Shown piece after piece: positions 7,975 through 16,562 of a stretch of DNA of 64,000 bases (position 1 is its first letter; every line of letters begins with the position of its first letter). The translations under genes and the position numbers were made by a program. Origin of the DNA: a bacterium (GTDB taxonomy: Bacteria; Auribacterota; Auribacteria; Auribacterales; Auribacteraceae); NCBI GenBank assembly GCA_024233545.1, contig JACKPL010000008.1, positions 62,001 to 126,000 on the forward strand. The letters run 5' to 3'. The notes below the pieces were generated by a model. It was given only the letters and a program-made list of their open reading frames with translations, did no database searches and was not told the DNA's origin.

Positions 7975-10900
7975 TACCCAACAACCTGCTCAGATTCCTG
8001 AACAACAGACCATTATCGGGCGTTTGATTGGATATTGCTTGCATAATAAGCTGGTAGTCATTCTTTTTACCATCGCAATAATTTTCACAGGTATCTTAGT
8101 TGCCCCGTTCGATTGGAAAATAAGCGGTATGCAACGTTATCCGGTTCCAGTCGACGCTATTCCTGATATTGGTGAAAACCAACAAATTGTATTTACTCAA
8201 TGGATGGGCCGTTCACCGCAGGATGTGGAAGATCAGATTACCTATCCGCTAACCGTTGCGTTATATGGAATTCCCGGGGTAAAGACAATTCGTAGTTACT
8301 CCATGTTTGGATTCTCAACAATTTATATCATTTTTGATGAAACCATCGAGTTCTATTGGTCAAGATCCCGGGTCTTAGAAAAGATAAACAGCCTTCCTGC
8401 CGATCTGCTCCCACCAGCCATACAACCAATATTAGGACCGGATGCGACAGCATTGGGACAAGTATATTGGTACACGCTTGAAGGCCTTGACCCTGACGGC
8501 AACCCTACTGGCGGATGGGATCAGGAAGAATTGCGTACTATTCAAGACTGGTACGCTAAGTACTGGCTACTTTCTGCTGAAGGTGTTGCAGAAGTTGCTT
8601 CAATCGGTGGATATGTAAAGGAATATCAAGTAGACCTCGACCCCAACGCGATGCGCGCATATGGTGTAACGGTAAATGAAATATACAGCGCTGTCGAAAA
8701 CGCCAATATCGATGTGGGCGCAAAAAGTATTGAAATAAACAGCGTGGAATATTTTATACGTGGAATCGGGTTTATAAAAACACTTGAAGATATCGAAAAC
8801 AGTGTTATTAAAGTCAATGATGACGACATTCCTGTACTGGTTAAACATGTTGCTAACGTTAAACTTGGGCCTGCCGCAAGGCGTGGAGCGCTTGACAAAG
8901 GTGGTGCGCCCGTTGTTGGCGGTGTGGTGGTAGCGCGGTATGGCAATAATCCGTTAAAAGTCATTAGCAATGTTAAAGAAAAAATCAAGGAAACAAAAGA
9001 TTCCTTGCCGTCCAAAGTGATTATTGACTTTAAAAAAGTTCAAAGAGAAACAGTCAATGATTTTGCTCTAAACCATGGATTTGAAGCATGGGAAAACGAG
9101 GCAATAAACCAAACCGCGTGGATGGGGTATCTGCGAAAAACCAACCGCTCCGACCAGCCTACGTGGCTTACACTAAGCCAGCTTACTATCGTTCCATTCT
9201 ATGATAGAACCGGACTGATTTATGAAACTTTAGGGACACTCAACGATGCAATATCGCAACAAGTTTTAGTGACAATCATTGTTATTCTTATTATGCTCAT
9301 GCATTTGAGCAGTAGCGCACTTATCTGCTCTATGCTCCCCTTGACAGTGTTATTATGTTTTATCGGAATGAAATTGTGCAACGTTCAGGCTAATATTGTT
9401 GCTCTTTCCGGTATTGCTATCGCAATAGGCACAATTGTTGATATGGGAATTATTATTTGCGAAAATATCCTTAGGCATCTTGAAGAAGCCGATCCTAATG
9501 CATCTCGTCTAGAAGTCATACATCGAGCGTCGGCAGAAGTCGGTAATGCTGTTGTGACAGCTGTGTTGACCACAGTTGTCAGTTTTCTGCCCGTGTTTAC
9601 CATGATAGGTGCAGAGGGAAAACTGTTTAAACCACTGGCGTATACAAAAACATTTGCATTGATATCCTCTATCATGATTGCTTTAACGATTCTTCCGCCT
9701 GCCGCGCATCTTTTTTTTTGCGGCAAGATTAAAGCGAAATATCTAAAACAAGCATTCTATATAGTGCTTATATTGGGAGGGATATTACTCGCATGGACAC
9801 TGACACCGGCGGGTGGGGTACTCGTTGTGTTGTTTTGCATTTATCGGTTGGTTGAGAAACAAATTCCTGATCGGGTAAGACGCTGGACTCCTTATCTTGC
9901 TAGCGTTATCGCAATCGGTTTTGTGGCGATAATGTTGAGTTCCTATTGGGAACCTCTGGGACCGGAAAGAGGGTTGTTTAGAAACCTGCTTTTTGTAGCG
10001 GTGCTTATTGGTATACTGCTTGGCTCATTTAAGATGTTTCAATATTTTTACCCAAGGATTCTTTCATGGGCATTAAATCATAAATTGATATTTCTTTCCA
10101 TTCCGGTAATATTGATTATTATGGGAACAATGATCTGGCTTGGTTTTGGCAAAACGTTCGGGTGGCTTCCTGATACTGTTGAACAATCGCCGCAAATCCA
10201 ACGTGTTGCCCACTGGTTCCCCGGGCTCGGAAAAGAATTTATGCCCGATCTTGATGAGGGTTCGTTTTTATTTATGCCTACCACAATGACGCACGCATCA
10301 ATCGGTGAAGTGATAGATATACTACAGAAACAGGATACGGCTTTTCAAGCTATACCGGAAATAGAATCTGTAGCAGGAAAACTTGGACGAGCTGAAACAC
10401 CGCTTGACCCTGCTCCGATTTCTATGATTGAAACGGTTATCAATTACAAATCGGAATTTGTTACCGACAACAATGGGCGCCGCAAAAAGTTTAAATTCGA
10501 AAATGGAGAATTTGTACGAGATGAATTCGGTATGTTGATTCCTGATAAATCAGGAAGGCCGTTTCGGCAATGGCGTGAACACATTCGTTCACCGAATGAT
10601 ATCTGGAATGAAATCATTAAAGCCGCTAAAATACCCGGTACAACATCAGCACCGAAACTTCAGCCCATAGCGGCTCGTATTGTAATGCTCCAGAGTGGGA
10701 TGCGCGCGCCAATGGGGGTAAAAGTTAAAGGATCTCGTATAGAAGAAATTGAAGGCGTTGCCCTTCAGATTGAAAACTTTTTAAAAGAAGTACCGAGTGT
10801 TGAGGCATCAACTGTAATTGCCGACCGAATTGTCGGCAAACCTTATATTGAAATCATACCCGACCGACAGGCACTTGCGAGGTTCGGTATTTCTATTCGT

Positions 10901-11899
10901 AAATTTCACGATGTCATTGAAATTGCAATAGGCGGTAAACGAATAACCAGTACTGTTGATGGCCGTGAACGGTTTCCGGTGAGAGTGCGTTACAATCGGG
11001 AATTGCGTGATAGCATCGAAGCTTTTGGCAAAATACTTGTCCCAGGAACTAAAGGAAGACAAATTCCAATTACAGAACTGGCACAAATTCACTATGTACG
11101 AGGGCCTCAGGTAATCAAGAGCGAAGATACGTTTCTTGTCGGTTACGTTGTGTTTGATAAAAAAGAGGGGTACGCTGAAGTCGATGTTGTAGAACAGTGC
11201 CAAGCATACCTCAAAGAGAAAATTGCAAACGGTGAATTCAATATACCCCATGGAGTTACGTATACATTTGCGGGAAGCTACGAAAACCAGCTTCGTGCTG
11301 CAAAAACACTCACTCTGATTTTGCCGTTAGCGTTATTTATCATTTTTATGTTGATATATTTTCAGTTTCGATCTGTCGGTACAACCTTTTTGATATTTAC
11401 AGGAGTGTTTGTGGCTTGGTCTGGCGGTTTTATATTGATATGGTTGTATGCTCAACCGTGGTTTTTAAATTTTAGCGTATTTGGAATGTCGCTGAGAACT
11501 CTTTTTCAAATAAATACAATTAATATGAGTGTAGCTGTATGGGTAGGATTTCTCGCATTATTCGGTATTGCGACAGATGATGGTGTTGTGATGTCCACCT
11601 ATCTCGTTCAAGTTTTCAGAGATGAAAAATGCCGTTCAAAAGCAGAAATTCGCGAACTCGTGATTAAAGCAGGAACACGGCGTGTCCATGCGTGCCTGAT
11701 GACAACAGCGACTACAATTTTAGCGTTAATCCCCGTTCTTACTTCAACAGGAAGAGGGAGTGATATCATGGTACCTATGGCAATCCCTTCTTTTGGAGGG
11801 ATGTTAATAGAAATCATTACAATGCTGATTGTTCCTGTGCTTTACAGTTTGATTCAGGAGTTAAGGTTTTCTCACGCTGTCTTAAACCAACGCTATTAG
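7967..11899 (+). CDS. Heavy-metal RND efflux pump (CusA/CzcA-like)
   Basis: A 1310-residue inner-membrane proton-driven transporter, longer than enteric CusA (about 1047). The start is the ATG at 7967 with GGAG ten bases upstream; it overlaps the adaptor stop by eight bases, which implies translational coupling. Seen: N-terminal helix, VDAIPDIGENQ and the porter segment, TM4 motif GTIVDMGIIICEN with the proton-relay Asp, an extra hydrophobic insert with several helices (about residues 585-700), the second porter half (FMPDLDEGSFLFMP), and a C-terminal TM block with TDDGVVMSTY, where a second acidic relay residue is expected. Similar long pumps occur in Bacteroidetes-type copper/silver systems. 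No ATPase or regulator gene lies in the cluster. Confidence 0.93.
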   Translation: MNNTQQPAQIPEQQTIIGRLIGYCLHNKLVVILFTIAIIFTGILVAPFDWKISGMQRYPVPVDAIPDIGENQQIVFTQWMGRSPQDVEDQITYPLTVALYGIPGVKTIRSYSMFGFSTIYIIFDETIEFYWSRSRVLEKINSLPADLLPPAIQPILGPDATALGQVYWYTLEGLDPDGNPTGGWDQEELRTIQDWYAKYWLLSAEGVAEVASIGGYVKEYQVDLDPNAMRAYGVTVNEIYSAVENANIDVGAKSIEINSVEYFIRGIGFIKTLEDIENSVIKVNDDDIPVLVKHVANVKLGPAARRGALDKGGAPVVGGVVVARYGNNPLKVISNVKEKIKETKDSLPSKVIIDFKKVQRETVNDFALNHGFEAWENEAINQTAWMGYLRKTNRSDQPTWLTLSQLTIVPFYDRTGLIYETLGTLNDAISQQVLVTIIVILIMLMHLSSSALICSMLPLTVLLCFIGMKLCNVQANIVALSGIAIAIGTIVDMGIIICENILRHLEEADPNASRLEVIHRASAEVGNAVVTAVLTTVVSFLPVFTMIGAEGKLFKPLAYTKTFALISSIMIALTILPPAAHLFFCGKIKAKYLKQAFYIVLILGGILLAWTLTPAGGVLVVLFCIYRLVEKQIPDRVRRWTPYLASVIAIGFVAIMLSSYWEPLGPERGLFRNLLFVAVLIGILLGSFKMFQYFYPRILSWALNHKLIFLSIPVILIIMGTMIWLGFGKTFGWLPDTVEQSPQIQRVAHWFPGLGKEFMPDLDEGSFLFMPTTMTHASIGEVIDILQKQDTAFQAIPEIESVAGKLGRAETPLDPAPISMIETVINYKSEFVTDNNGRRKKFKFENGEFVRDEFGMLIPDKSGRPFRQWREHIRSPNDIWNEIIKAAKIPGTTSAPKLQPIAARIVMLQSGMRAPMGVKVKGSRIEEIEGVALQIENFLKEVPSVEASTVIADRIVGKPYIEIIPDRQALARFGISIRKFHDVIEIAIGGKRITSTVDGRERFPVRVRYNRELRDSIEAFGKILVPGTKGRQIPITELAQIHYVRGPQVIKSEDTFLVGYVVFDKKEGYAEVDVVEQCQAYLKEKIANGEFNIPHGVTYTFAGSYENQLRAAKTLTLILPLALFIIFMLIYFQFRSVGTTFLIFTGVFVAWSGGFILIWLYAQPWFLNFSVFGMSLRTLFQINTINMSVAVWVGFLALFGIATDDGVVMSTYLVQVFRDEKCRSKAEIRELVIKAGTRRVHACLMTTATTILALIPVLTSTGRGSDIMVPMAIPSFGGMLIEIITMLIVPVLYSLIQELRFSHAVLNQRY

Positions 11900-11903
11900 T
11901 TTT

Positions 11904-12060
11904 TTAAATAATACTTTCTAATGCATAGTGTTTAACGCCAACAATGTACATAAATACTGCACATGGTTCCGGAACAGGCACTATTCCCCTAATGTATTCT
12001 TGTGAAGACGGTAGAGACGGCTCAATTAAAATTGGGCCGTTTTGCCCAAAGGGAAAATGG
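11904..12060 (-). pseudogene. Possible 3' remnant of a PEP-CTERM protein gene
   Basis: On the minus strand, directly outside the second repeat copy, the frame ends in GIVPVPEPCAVFMYIVGVKH plus seven residues and a stop. VPEP followed by a short hydrophobic run and a basic residue resembles a PEP-CTERM tail, although the hydrophobic part is short and the end lacks an arginine cluster. No body of the gene remains: upstream the frame runs into antisense pckA sequence. It may be debris from whatever recombination created the junction at 12060/12061. Confidence 0.35.
12017..12043 (+). terminator. Possible terminator of the efflux operon
   Basis: ACGGCTCAATT (12017-12027) pairs with AATTGGGCCGT (12030-12040), including one T-G pair, then a short T-run. 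It lies about 120 bases after the pump stop codon. The tail is short, so strength is doubtful. Confidence 0.45.
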
Positions 12061-12603
12061 TCGGCGTTTTGCCTCCGGTATCCAAACTGACCAAAGAACA
12101 AGCGATGTACCATTATTTGAGCGGGTATACCGCAAAAGTTGCCGGTACGGAACTTGGCGTTACGGAGCCTAAAGCAACGTTTTCCGCGTGTTTTGGACAG
12201 GCGTTTCTTGCACTGCATCCGACAAAGTATGCGGAAATTCTCGGAGCGAAAATGGACGAGCATGATTCCGAAGCGTATTTAGTCAATACGGGATGGGGCG
12301 GAGGACCGTACGGAGTCGGCAAACGGATAGACATTAAATCGACGCGTAAAATCCTCGATCATATTCTTGAAGGTTCCATCAATGATGCGGAATTCGAAAC
12401 ATTGCCGATTTTCAATCTGCAAATGCCCAAAGCGTTGGCAGGAATCAACTCAGCAATTCTCAACCGAAAACATTGTGGCAAGATAAGAGCGCATACGATG
12501 CCGCTTTACGTAAACTTGCCGATATGTTTGTGAAAACTTTGATAAATTTACCGACAATGCCGAAGGCAAAGCATTAGTTGCAATCGCCCCTCAAGTAAAG
12601 TAA
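12061..12603 (+). pseudogene. Truncated, frameshifted second copy of pckA
   Basis: Contains only the last 182 codons of PEP carboxykinase and lacks the P-loop and metal site, so it cannot be active. Within the fragment one C is missing from CCC near 12464 and one A from AAAAA near 12535, so the frame breaks twice before the original stop. The open frame that covers most of it starts in unrelated sequence at 12042. The parent gene at 2205 is intact. Confidence 0.92.
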
Positions 12604-12641
12604 ACTGATGGTTGTGTTTTAGTAGGATAGTGTAGTTCAAT

Positions 12642-12717
12642 GCGCCCGTAGCTCAGCTGGATAGAGCAGTGAGACTTCGAATCTAAAGGTCGCAGGTTCT
12701 GACTCCTGCCGGGCGTA
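12642..12717 (+). pseudogene. Damaged second copy of tRNA-Arg (TCG)
   Basis: Same sequence as 3869-3942 apart from two one-base insertions: an extra G before the anticodon stem (GTGAGACT against GTAGACT) and an extra T in the T arm (GGTTCTGACT against GGTTCGACT). The T-loop insertion breaks the invariant TTCGA pattern, so a working tRNA is unlikely if the sequence is correct. Confidence 0.75.
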
Positions 12718-12721
12718 TTTT

Positions 12722-13377
12722 TTATCAAGCTGTTATGTTAATTAGAGGAATTGAGAACGCACCTAAAAGCAACAAAAACAAGTCTGGTGGTGGTCCGGAG
12801 AAATATGCGGTAGTTATCAAGCAATCCTTTTGACATGCGAAAACATGAGCCACGCCGCGGTAGATAGGTGTAGTAGATAGACAGTAGGAAACCTTAAGTC
12901 AGTAATCAGTTTTTTCGTAATGGCGCCGCAATATAGCAGGGGGATACATCGGCAATCTTCGACACATCGTCCAAGGATACCCCATCCATCCGAAGATTAG
13001 TGCGGTTTAATAAATCGGGCGAGTTTAGTCGGCTCGACGTGTAATAGTCCAATCAAATTTATCATCCCATCGGGTTTCGTACCAGATGCCCCCGGTCCCC
13101 GGTTGCCTGAGCACCGAGGGTTTTTATCCGGTTACATGACCGTTAGCATGACGGTTACACAATCAGCTGTTTGACTTTCCATTACTGCCTATTATTCACA
13201 CCGAACCAACCGAAAGAAAAGCGGGTCATTTCCCCAAAAGTAATAAGGGTTTAAAGATCAGAAACATGTCCGTGGACGGAATAAAAAATTTTAAATTTCG
13301 GTTGTGGTTTATAAGATTTCTAATTTATATTACTAATATCAATCTATCTAATAATCATAAAATTGAATAAATGATTT
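12722..13377 (+). other. Gene-free stretch after the second repeat
   Basis: About 650 bases without a supportable gene on either strand; frames are short and broken. Base composition is mixed: the middle (about 12940-13130) is GC-richer than its flanks. A hairpin with one bulge (CCCCGGT at 13097-13103 with ACCGAGGG at 13113-13120) followed by five T at 13121 looks like a plus-strand terminator. It may be decayed mobile or gene sequence. Confidence 0.5.
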
Positions 13378-14026
13378 ATGAAATTAAAGAAAATTATTAA
13401 AATCCATGGTTTATTTCACTATTTTCTGGACTAATCTTCTTCGTTCTGGGGTTTATTTATAAAGATTATATACGCACACAAGGTGACTATAGCCCCGGAA
13501 TGGTTAAAGAATTTACAATGCTGGAGATAAAGTATCTGGAGATTAATCAAAGCGCAACAGGTGATAAAAGTATCCAGGTTGTAACGACAGGAGATAATAG
13601 CCGTTAGTATAGCTCAGGAATATAAATTCAGAGCACTTGAAGATTTACAGAAGGTAAAATAATTACTAAATTAAGTGCAATAAGGAATAAATATTCAGGA
13701 AAAAAATAGAAATTGAATTTCAATATTTAGGGAATGACAGGATTGCAAATTCTATTGTATCTCAACTAAGATATTTAATTAATGATGCAGGATTTAAAAC
13801 TTATGGAACGGTACTAGCAATGCATTGGCCACATCAGACTATGGTTAAGGTAAGATATCACACATCTTTTGAGAAAATTGCTGAAGAAATCTTAGATGCT
13901 TTGTCTTTGGCAATAACTGGGAAATTTGATAAAGATATTGAGGATACATATAGAAAAGACGGGATATTTATATATATTGAAGGTGAACCTGAATTTAATG
14001 AATTTGGTCAGGCGGTATTTCGTTAA
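13378..14026 (+). pseudogene. Membrane-anchored protein gene broken by about four frameshifts
   Basis: Reading across shifts near 13398, 13585, 13658 and 13700 gives one continuous protein of about 215 residues. It starts MKLKKIIKNPWF and has one transmembrane helix (LFSGLIFFVLGFIY). A linker with TGDKSIQVVTTGDN and a charged helical stretch (QEYKFRALEDLQKVK) follow. A C-terminal soluble domain ends in EPEFNEFGQAVFR and a stop. Only the last 68 codons (from 13820) remain open from an ATG. Each segment joins the next in sense and order, which is why I read it as one former gene. The family is not recognised; the layout, a membrane helix with a soluble C-domain, is common in small accessory proteins. 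The region next to it also shows indels, so poor sequence quality is an alternative. Confidence 0.55.
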
Positions 14027-14288
14027 CATTAAATCATCATAAATATGTATTGAGTTAATCTTTTGTTGAAGCGAACTATTCCTGCAATACCAATCTTACA
14101 CCATTAAGGTGACACAACACTTAATTATAACTCAAACAAGCACTATGATTATGCTATCTATCTAAGCGACTTTCTTCCCCCAATCCTTAAAACAGCATGG
14201 TTTACTTTTTAATACATTTTTTCGAGCGAAATGAAATATACTGTTGAAAAACCGCTTCAAACATATTATAAAATGCGCTAACCGTTAT

Positions 14289-14370
<82 letters not shown>

Positions 14371-14390
14371 TTGAATACCTGAAAATCACG

Positions 14391-14519
14391 ATGGAATGTG
14401 CTTGCAGTGCGGAAACGCGGTGTACAAAAAATGTAAAAAAAGGTTGCATTGCAGAAAATTATCCGCTAATATGTGCACCTGTTTTTCAAGGTAAAACGAA
14501 ACTTTTTGTTTGCACATAA
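14391..14519 (+). CDS. Possible cysteine-rich 42-residue protein between two tRNAs
   Basis: A short frame from ATG 14391 encodes six cysteines in 42 residues (positions 3, 5, 11, 19, 28 and 41) plus many lysines, a composition seen in metal-binding or disulfide-rich micropeptides. There is no ribosome-binding site near the ATG and the frame is also open upstream through the tRNA-Leu, so it could be chance. No family is recognised. Confidence 0.2.
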   Translation: MECACSAETRCTKNVKKGCIAENYPLICAPVFQGKTKLFVCT

Positions 14520-14556
14520 AATAAGTATATATCATAATAAACGTTCAGTTGAGTGA

Positions 14557-14631
14557 GCGAGCGTAGCTCAGGGGTAGAGCGCAACCTTGCCAAGGTTGAT
14601 GTCGTGGGTTCGAATCCCATCGCTCGCTCCA
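14557..14631 (+). tRNA. tRNA-Gly (anticodon GCC)
   Basis: Acceptor stem GCGAGCG/CGCTCGC, anticodon loop TTGCCAA giving GCC, T arm GTGGG-TTCGAAT-CCCAT, discriminator T and an encoded CCA. It sits 33 bases before the trigger factor start, so it may lead the same transcript. Confidence 0.95.
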
Positions 14632-14663
14632 CTTTTTTGTCAATTCAAAGCGGGAGGTACATT

Positions 14664-15926
14664 TTGGCTAGTGTAACGGTTGAGTCTATTGGGCCTTGTA
14701 AAAAACGGTTGAATATTGAAGTTCCTGTAGAATATGTCAAACAGGAAATAGAAAAAATTTATGCTGAAATAGCCCGTACGGCAAAAATACCCGGTTTTCG
14801 CCCCGGAAAAGTACCGCGCAAAATTCTTGAATCACGGTATAAAAACGATGTGTATACCGAAACCCAAAAACGAGTTGTATCGCACTTTTACGAATCATCC
14901 CTTAAAGAAAAAAAACTTATTCCTGTCCGGATGCCCAGCATTGAGCCGATTAAGTTCGATCCTGATCAGCCGCTGGCTTTTACCGCTGAATTGGAAGTCG
15001 CTCCCATAATTGAACTAAAAAATTATGAAGGTATCAAAGTTAAAGTAAACAAAATTTCTCTGGCTGATGATGAGGTCAATTCATATCTTGACCGTATTCG
15101 GGAACAACAAGCGGTGCTTGAAGCGGTTTCCGGCCGGCCGGCGGCGTATGGCGATTTTCTTGTGGTTGATTATACTATCACTGATCTAAAGGGCAAACTG
15201 ATCGAAGAAGGCAAAGAAAAGCTCATGTTTATGCAGAAAGGCGAATCGCCTATAGGGCATGTCATTTCTGCTCTTGACGGCATGACAATCGATCAAGTAA
15301 AGAAAGTCGAGACAACATTGCCTGATAATTATCAGAAAAAAGAGTTTGCCAACCAGAAAGCGGCGCTTGAAATCAAGCTTCTTGAAATTAAAGAAAAAGT
15401 TTTGCCGGAAGTTACTGATGATTTCGCAAAATCACTCGGCAAGTTCGAGACTAAAGCGGATTTGGTAGAAGAAATCAAAAAAGCATTGGCCGAACAGAAA
15501 AAAGTCGAGCAGAGGCGAGACGGTGCAAAACAAATTGAAGAATATTTAGCGGATCAATACCGGTTCGATTTGCCGCAAACTGTCGTTGATGCTGAATATA
15601 ATGCCCTGATTCGTAATGCTTCTCAAGCCGAAGACGATGCCAAAGAGCTCGATGAAAAGCAGAAAAAAGAATTGAGAAAACAAGCAAGTGACCGTGTTAC
15701 TGTGTCATACGTTCTTGCAGAAATTGCGGAAAAGGAAAAAATTTCGGTTACCGAAAAAGAACTCGATGCGCATATTCGAGTTACTGCGGCGCAGTTGTAT
15801 GTTAAATATGAAAAATTTAAGGCGCATCTTGAAGAAACGGGAGGCATCTATCGTTTACAAGAGCGTATTATCGAAGATAAAGTACTCGATTTTCTCTACT
15901 CCAAGGCTCGTGTAGCAGAAAAATAA
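14664..15926 (+). CDS. tig: Trigger factor (ribosome-bound peptidyl-prolyl isomerase chaperone)
   Basis: 421 residues, the family's usual size. The N-terminal ribosome-binding domain carries GFRPGKVPRKIL, close to the signature loop that contacts ribosomal protein L23 (about residues 40-55). An FKBP-like isomerase domain follows (about 150-235), then the long helical C-terminal arms. It binds nascent chains at the exit tunnel. The frame extends into tRNA-Gly, but GGGAGG (14652-14657) fixes the start at TTG 14664. It is followed by clpP and clpX, the classic tig-clpP-clpX order. Confidence 0.95.
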   Translation: MASVTVESIGPCKKRLNIEVPVEYVKQEIEKIYAEIARTAKIPGFRPGKVPRKILESRYKNDVYTETQKRVVSHFYESSLKEKKLIPVRMPSIEPIKFDPDQPLAFTAELEVAPIIELKNYEGIKVKVNKISLADDEVNSYLDRIREQQAVLEAVSGRPAAYGDFLVVDYTITDLKGKLIEEGKEKLMFMQKGESPIGHVISALDGMTIDQVKKVETTLPDNYQKKEFANQKAALEIKLLEIKEKVLPEVTDDFAKSLGKFETKADLVEEIKKALAEQKKVEQRRDGAKQIEEYLADQYRFDLPQTVVDAEYNALIRNASQAEDDAKELDEKQKKELRKQASDRVTVSYVLAEIAEKEKISVTEKELDAHIRVTAAQLYVKYEKFKAHLEETGGIYRLQERIIEDKVLDFLYSKARVAEK

Positions 15927-15951
15927 GAACCATCAGAGGAGATATAGCAGA

Positions 15952-16554
15952 ATGGGTATTCCATTTCCAACTGTCATTGAACAAACAGGGCGGAATTTTA
16001 GTCAGTATGACCTCTATTCACGGTTATTAAAGGATCGAATCATTTTTATTGGCGATGCCATAACAGATGATATGGCAAATATTGTTGTTGCGGAATTATT
16101 GTTTCTTCAGATGGACGATCCGCAAAAAGATATCAACATATACATAAATTCGCCGGGCGGTTCTGTAACCGCGGGGCTTGCGATTTATGATACCCTTCAA
16201 TTTGTGCAGTGTGAGGTAAATACCTATTGCCTTGGGCAAGCGGCAAGTATGGGGGCGTTGCTTTTGGCCGCAGGGAGCAAAGGAAAAAGGTTTGCCCTGC
16301 CGCATGCGCGCATTATGATCCATCAGCCTTGGGGCGGTGCGCGCGGTACTGCGTCAGACATTAGTATTCAGGCTCAGGAAATCCTCAGATTAAAAGAGGA
16401 ACTCAATAAAATTTTAGCTCATCATACTGGAAAACCGCTTTCACAAGTAGAAAAAGATACTGACCGAGATTATTTCATGTCGGCAGAGGAAGCAAAAAAA
16501 TACGGTTTAGTCGACGATGTTGTCGATATAACTGCCAAACTCAAAAAGAAGTAA
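15952..16554 (+). CDS. clpP: ATP-dependent Clp protease proteolytic subunit
   Basis: 200 residues with the serine protease triad visible: Ser99 in GQAASMGALLLAAG, His124 in ARIMIHQP and Asp173 in DTDRDYF. ClpP forms a two-ring, 14-subunit barrel in the cytoplasm that degrades proteins fed to it by ClpX. GAGGAG lies upstream of the ATG. It sits 25 bases after tig and 8 before clpX. Confidence 0.97.
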   Translation: MGIPFPTVIEQTGRNFSQYDLYSRLLKDRIIFIGDAITDDMANIVVAELLFLQMDDPQKDINIYINSPGGSVTAGLAIYDTLQFVQCEVNTYCLGQAASMGALLLAAGSKGKRFALPHARIMIHQPWGGARGTASDISIQAQEILRLKEELNKILAHHTGKPLSQVEKDTDRDYFMSAEEAKKYGLVDDVVDITAKLKKK

Positions 16555-16562
16555 GTATTTTA

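Larger units (their letters stand above)
12061..12721 (+). repeat. Direct repeat copy 2 (truncated pckA plus tRNA-Arg)
   Basis: Matches 3286-3946 over 661 bp with about six differences, all in the last about 258 bases. The left boundary is abrupt: identity begins at TCGGCGTTTTGCC and the bases before it are unrelated. The right boundary falls a few bases after the tRNA, before the terminator that follows copy 1. Confidence 0.95.

Noticed and set aside
12642..12717. Classic tRNA-targeted integration, with the second tRNA as an att site.
   Set aside because: Integrases duplicate a short 3' end of the tRNA; here 661 bp including half of pckA is repeated and no integrase is present, so homologous recombination or duplication fits better.
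12906..12989. A 27-codon minus-strand frame with GVSLDDVSKIADVS resembling a helix-turn-helix or a recombinase fragment.
   Set aside because: Too short, in a broken region, with no ribosome site or second conserved motif; it fits two unrelated families equally loosely.
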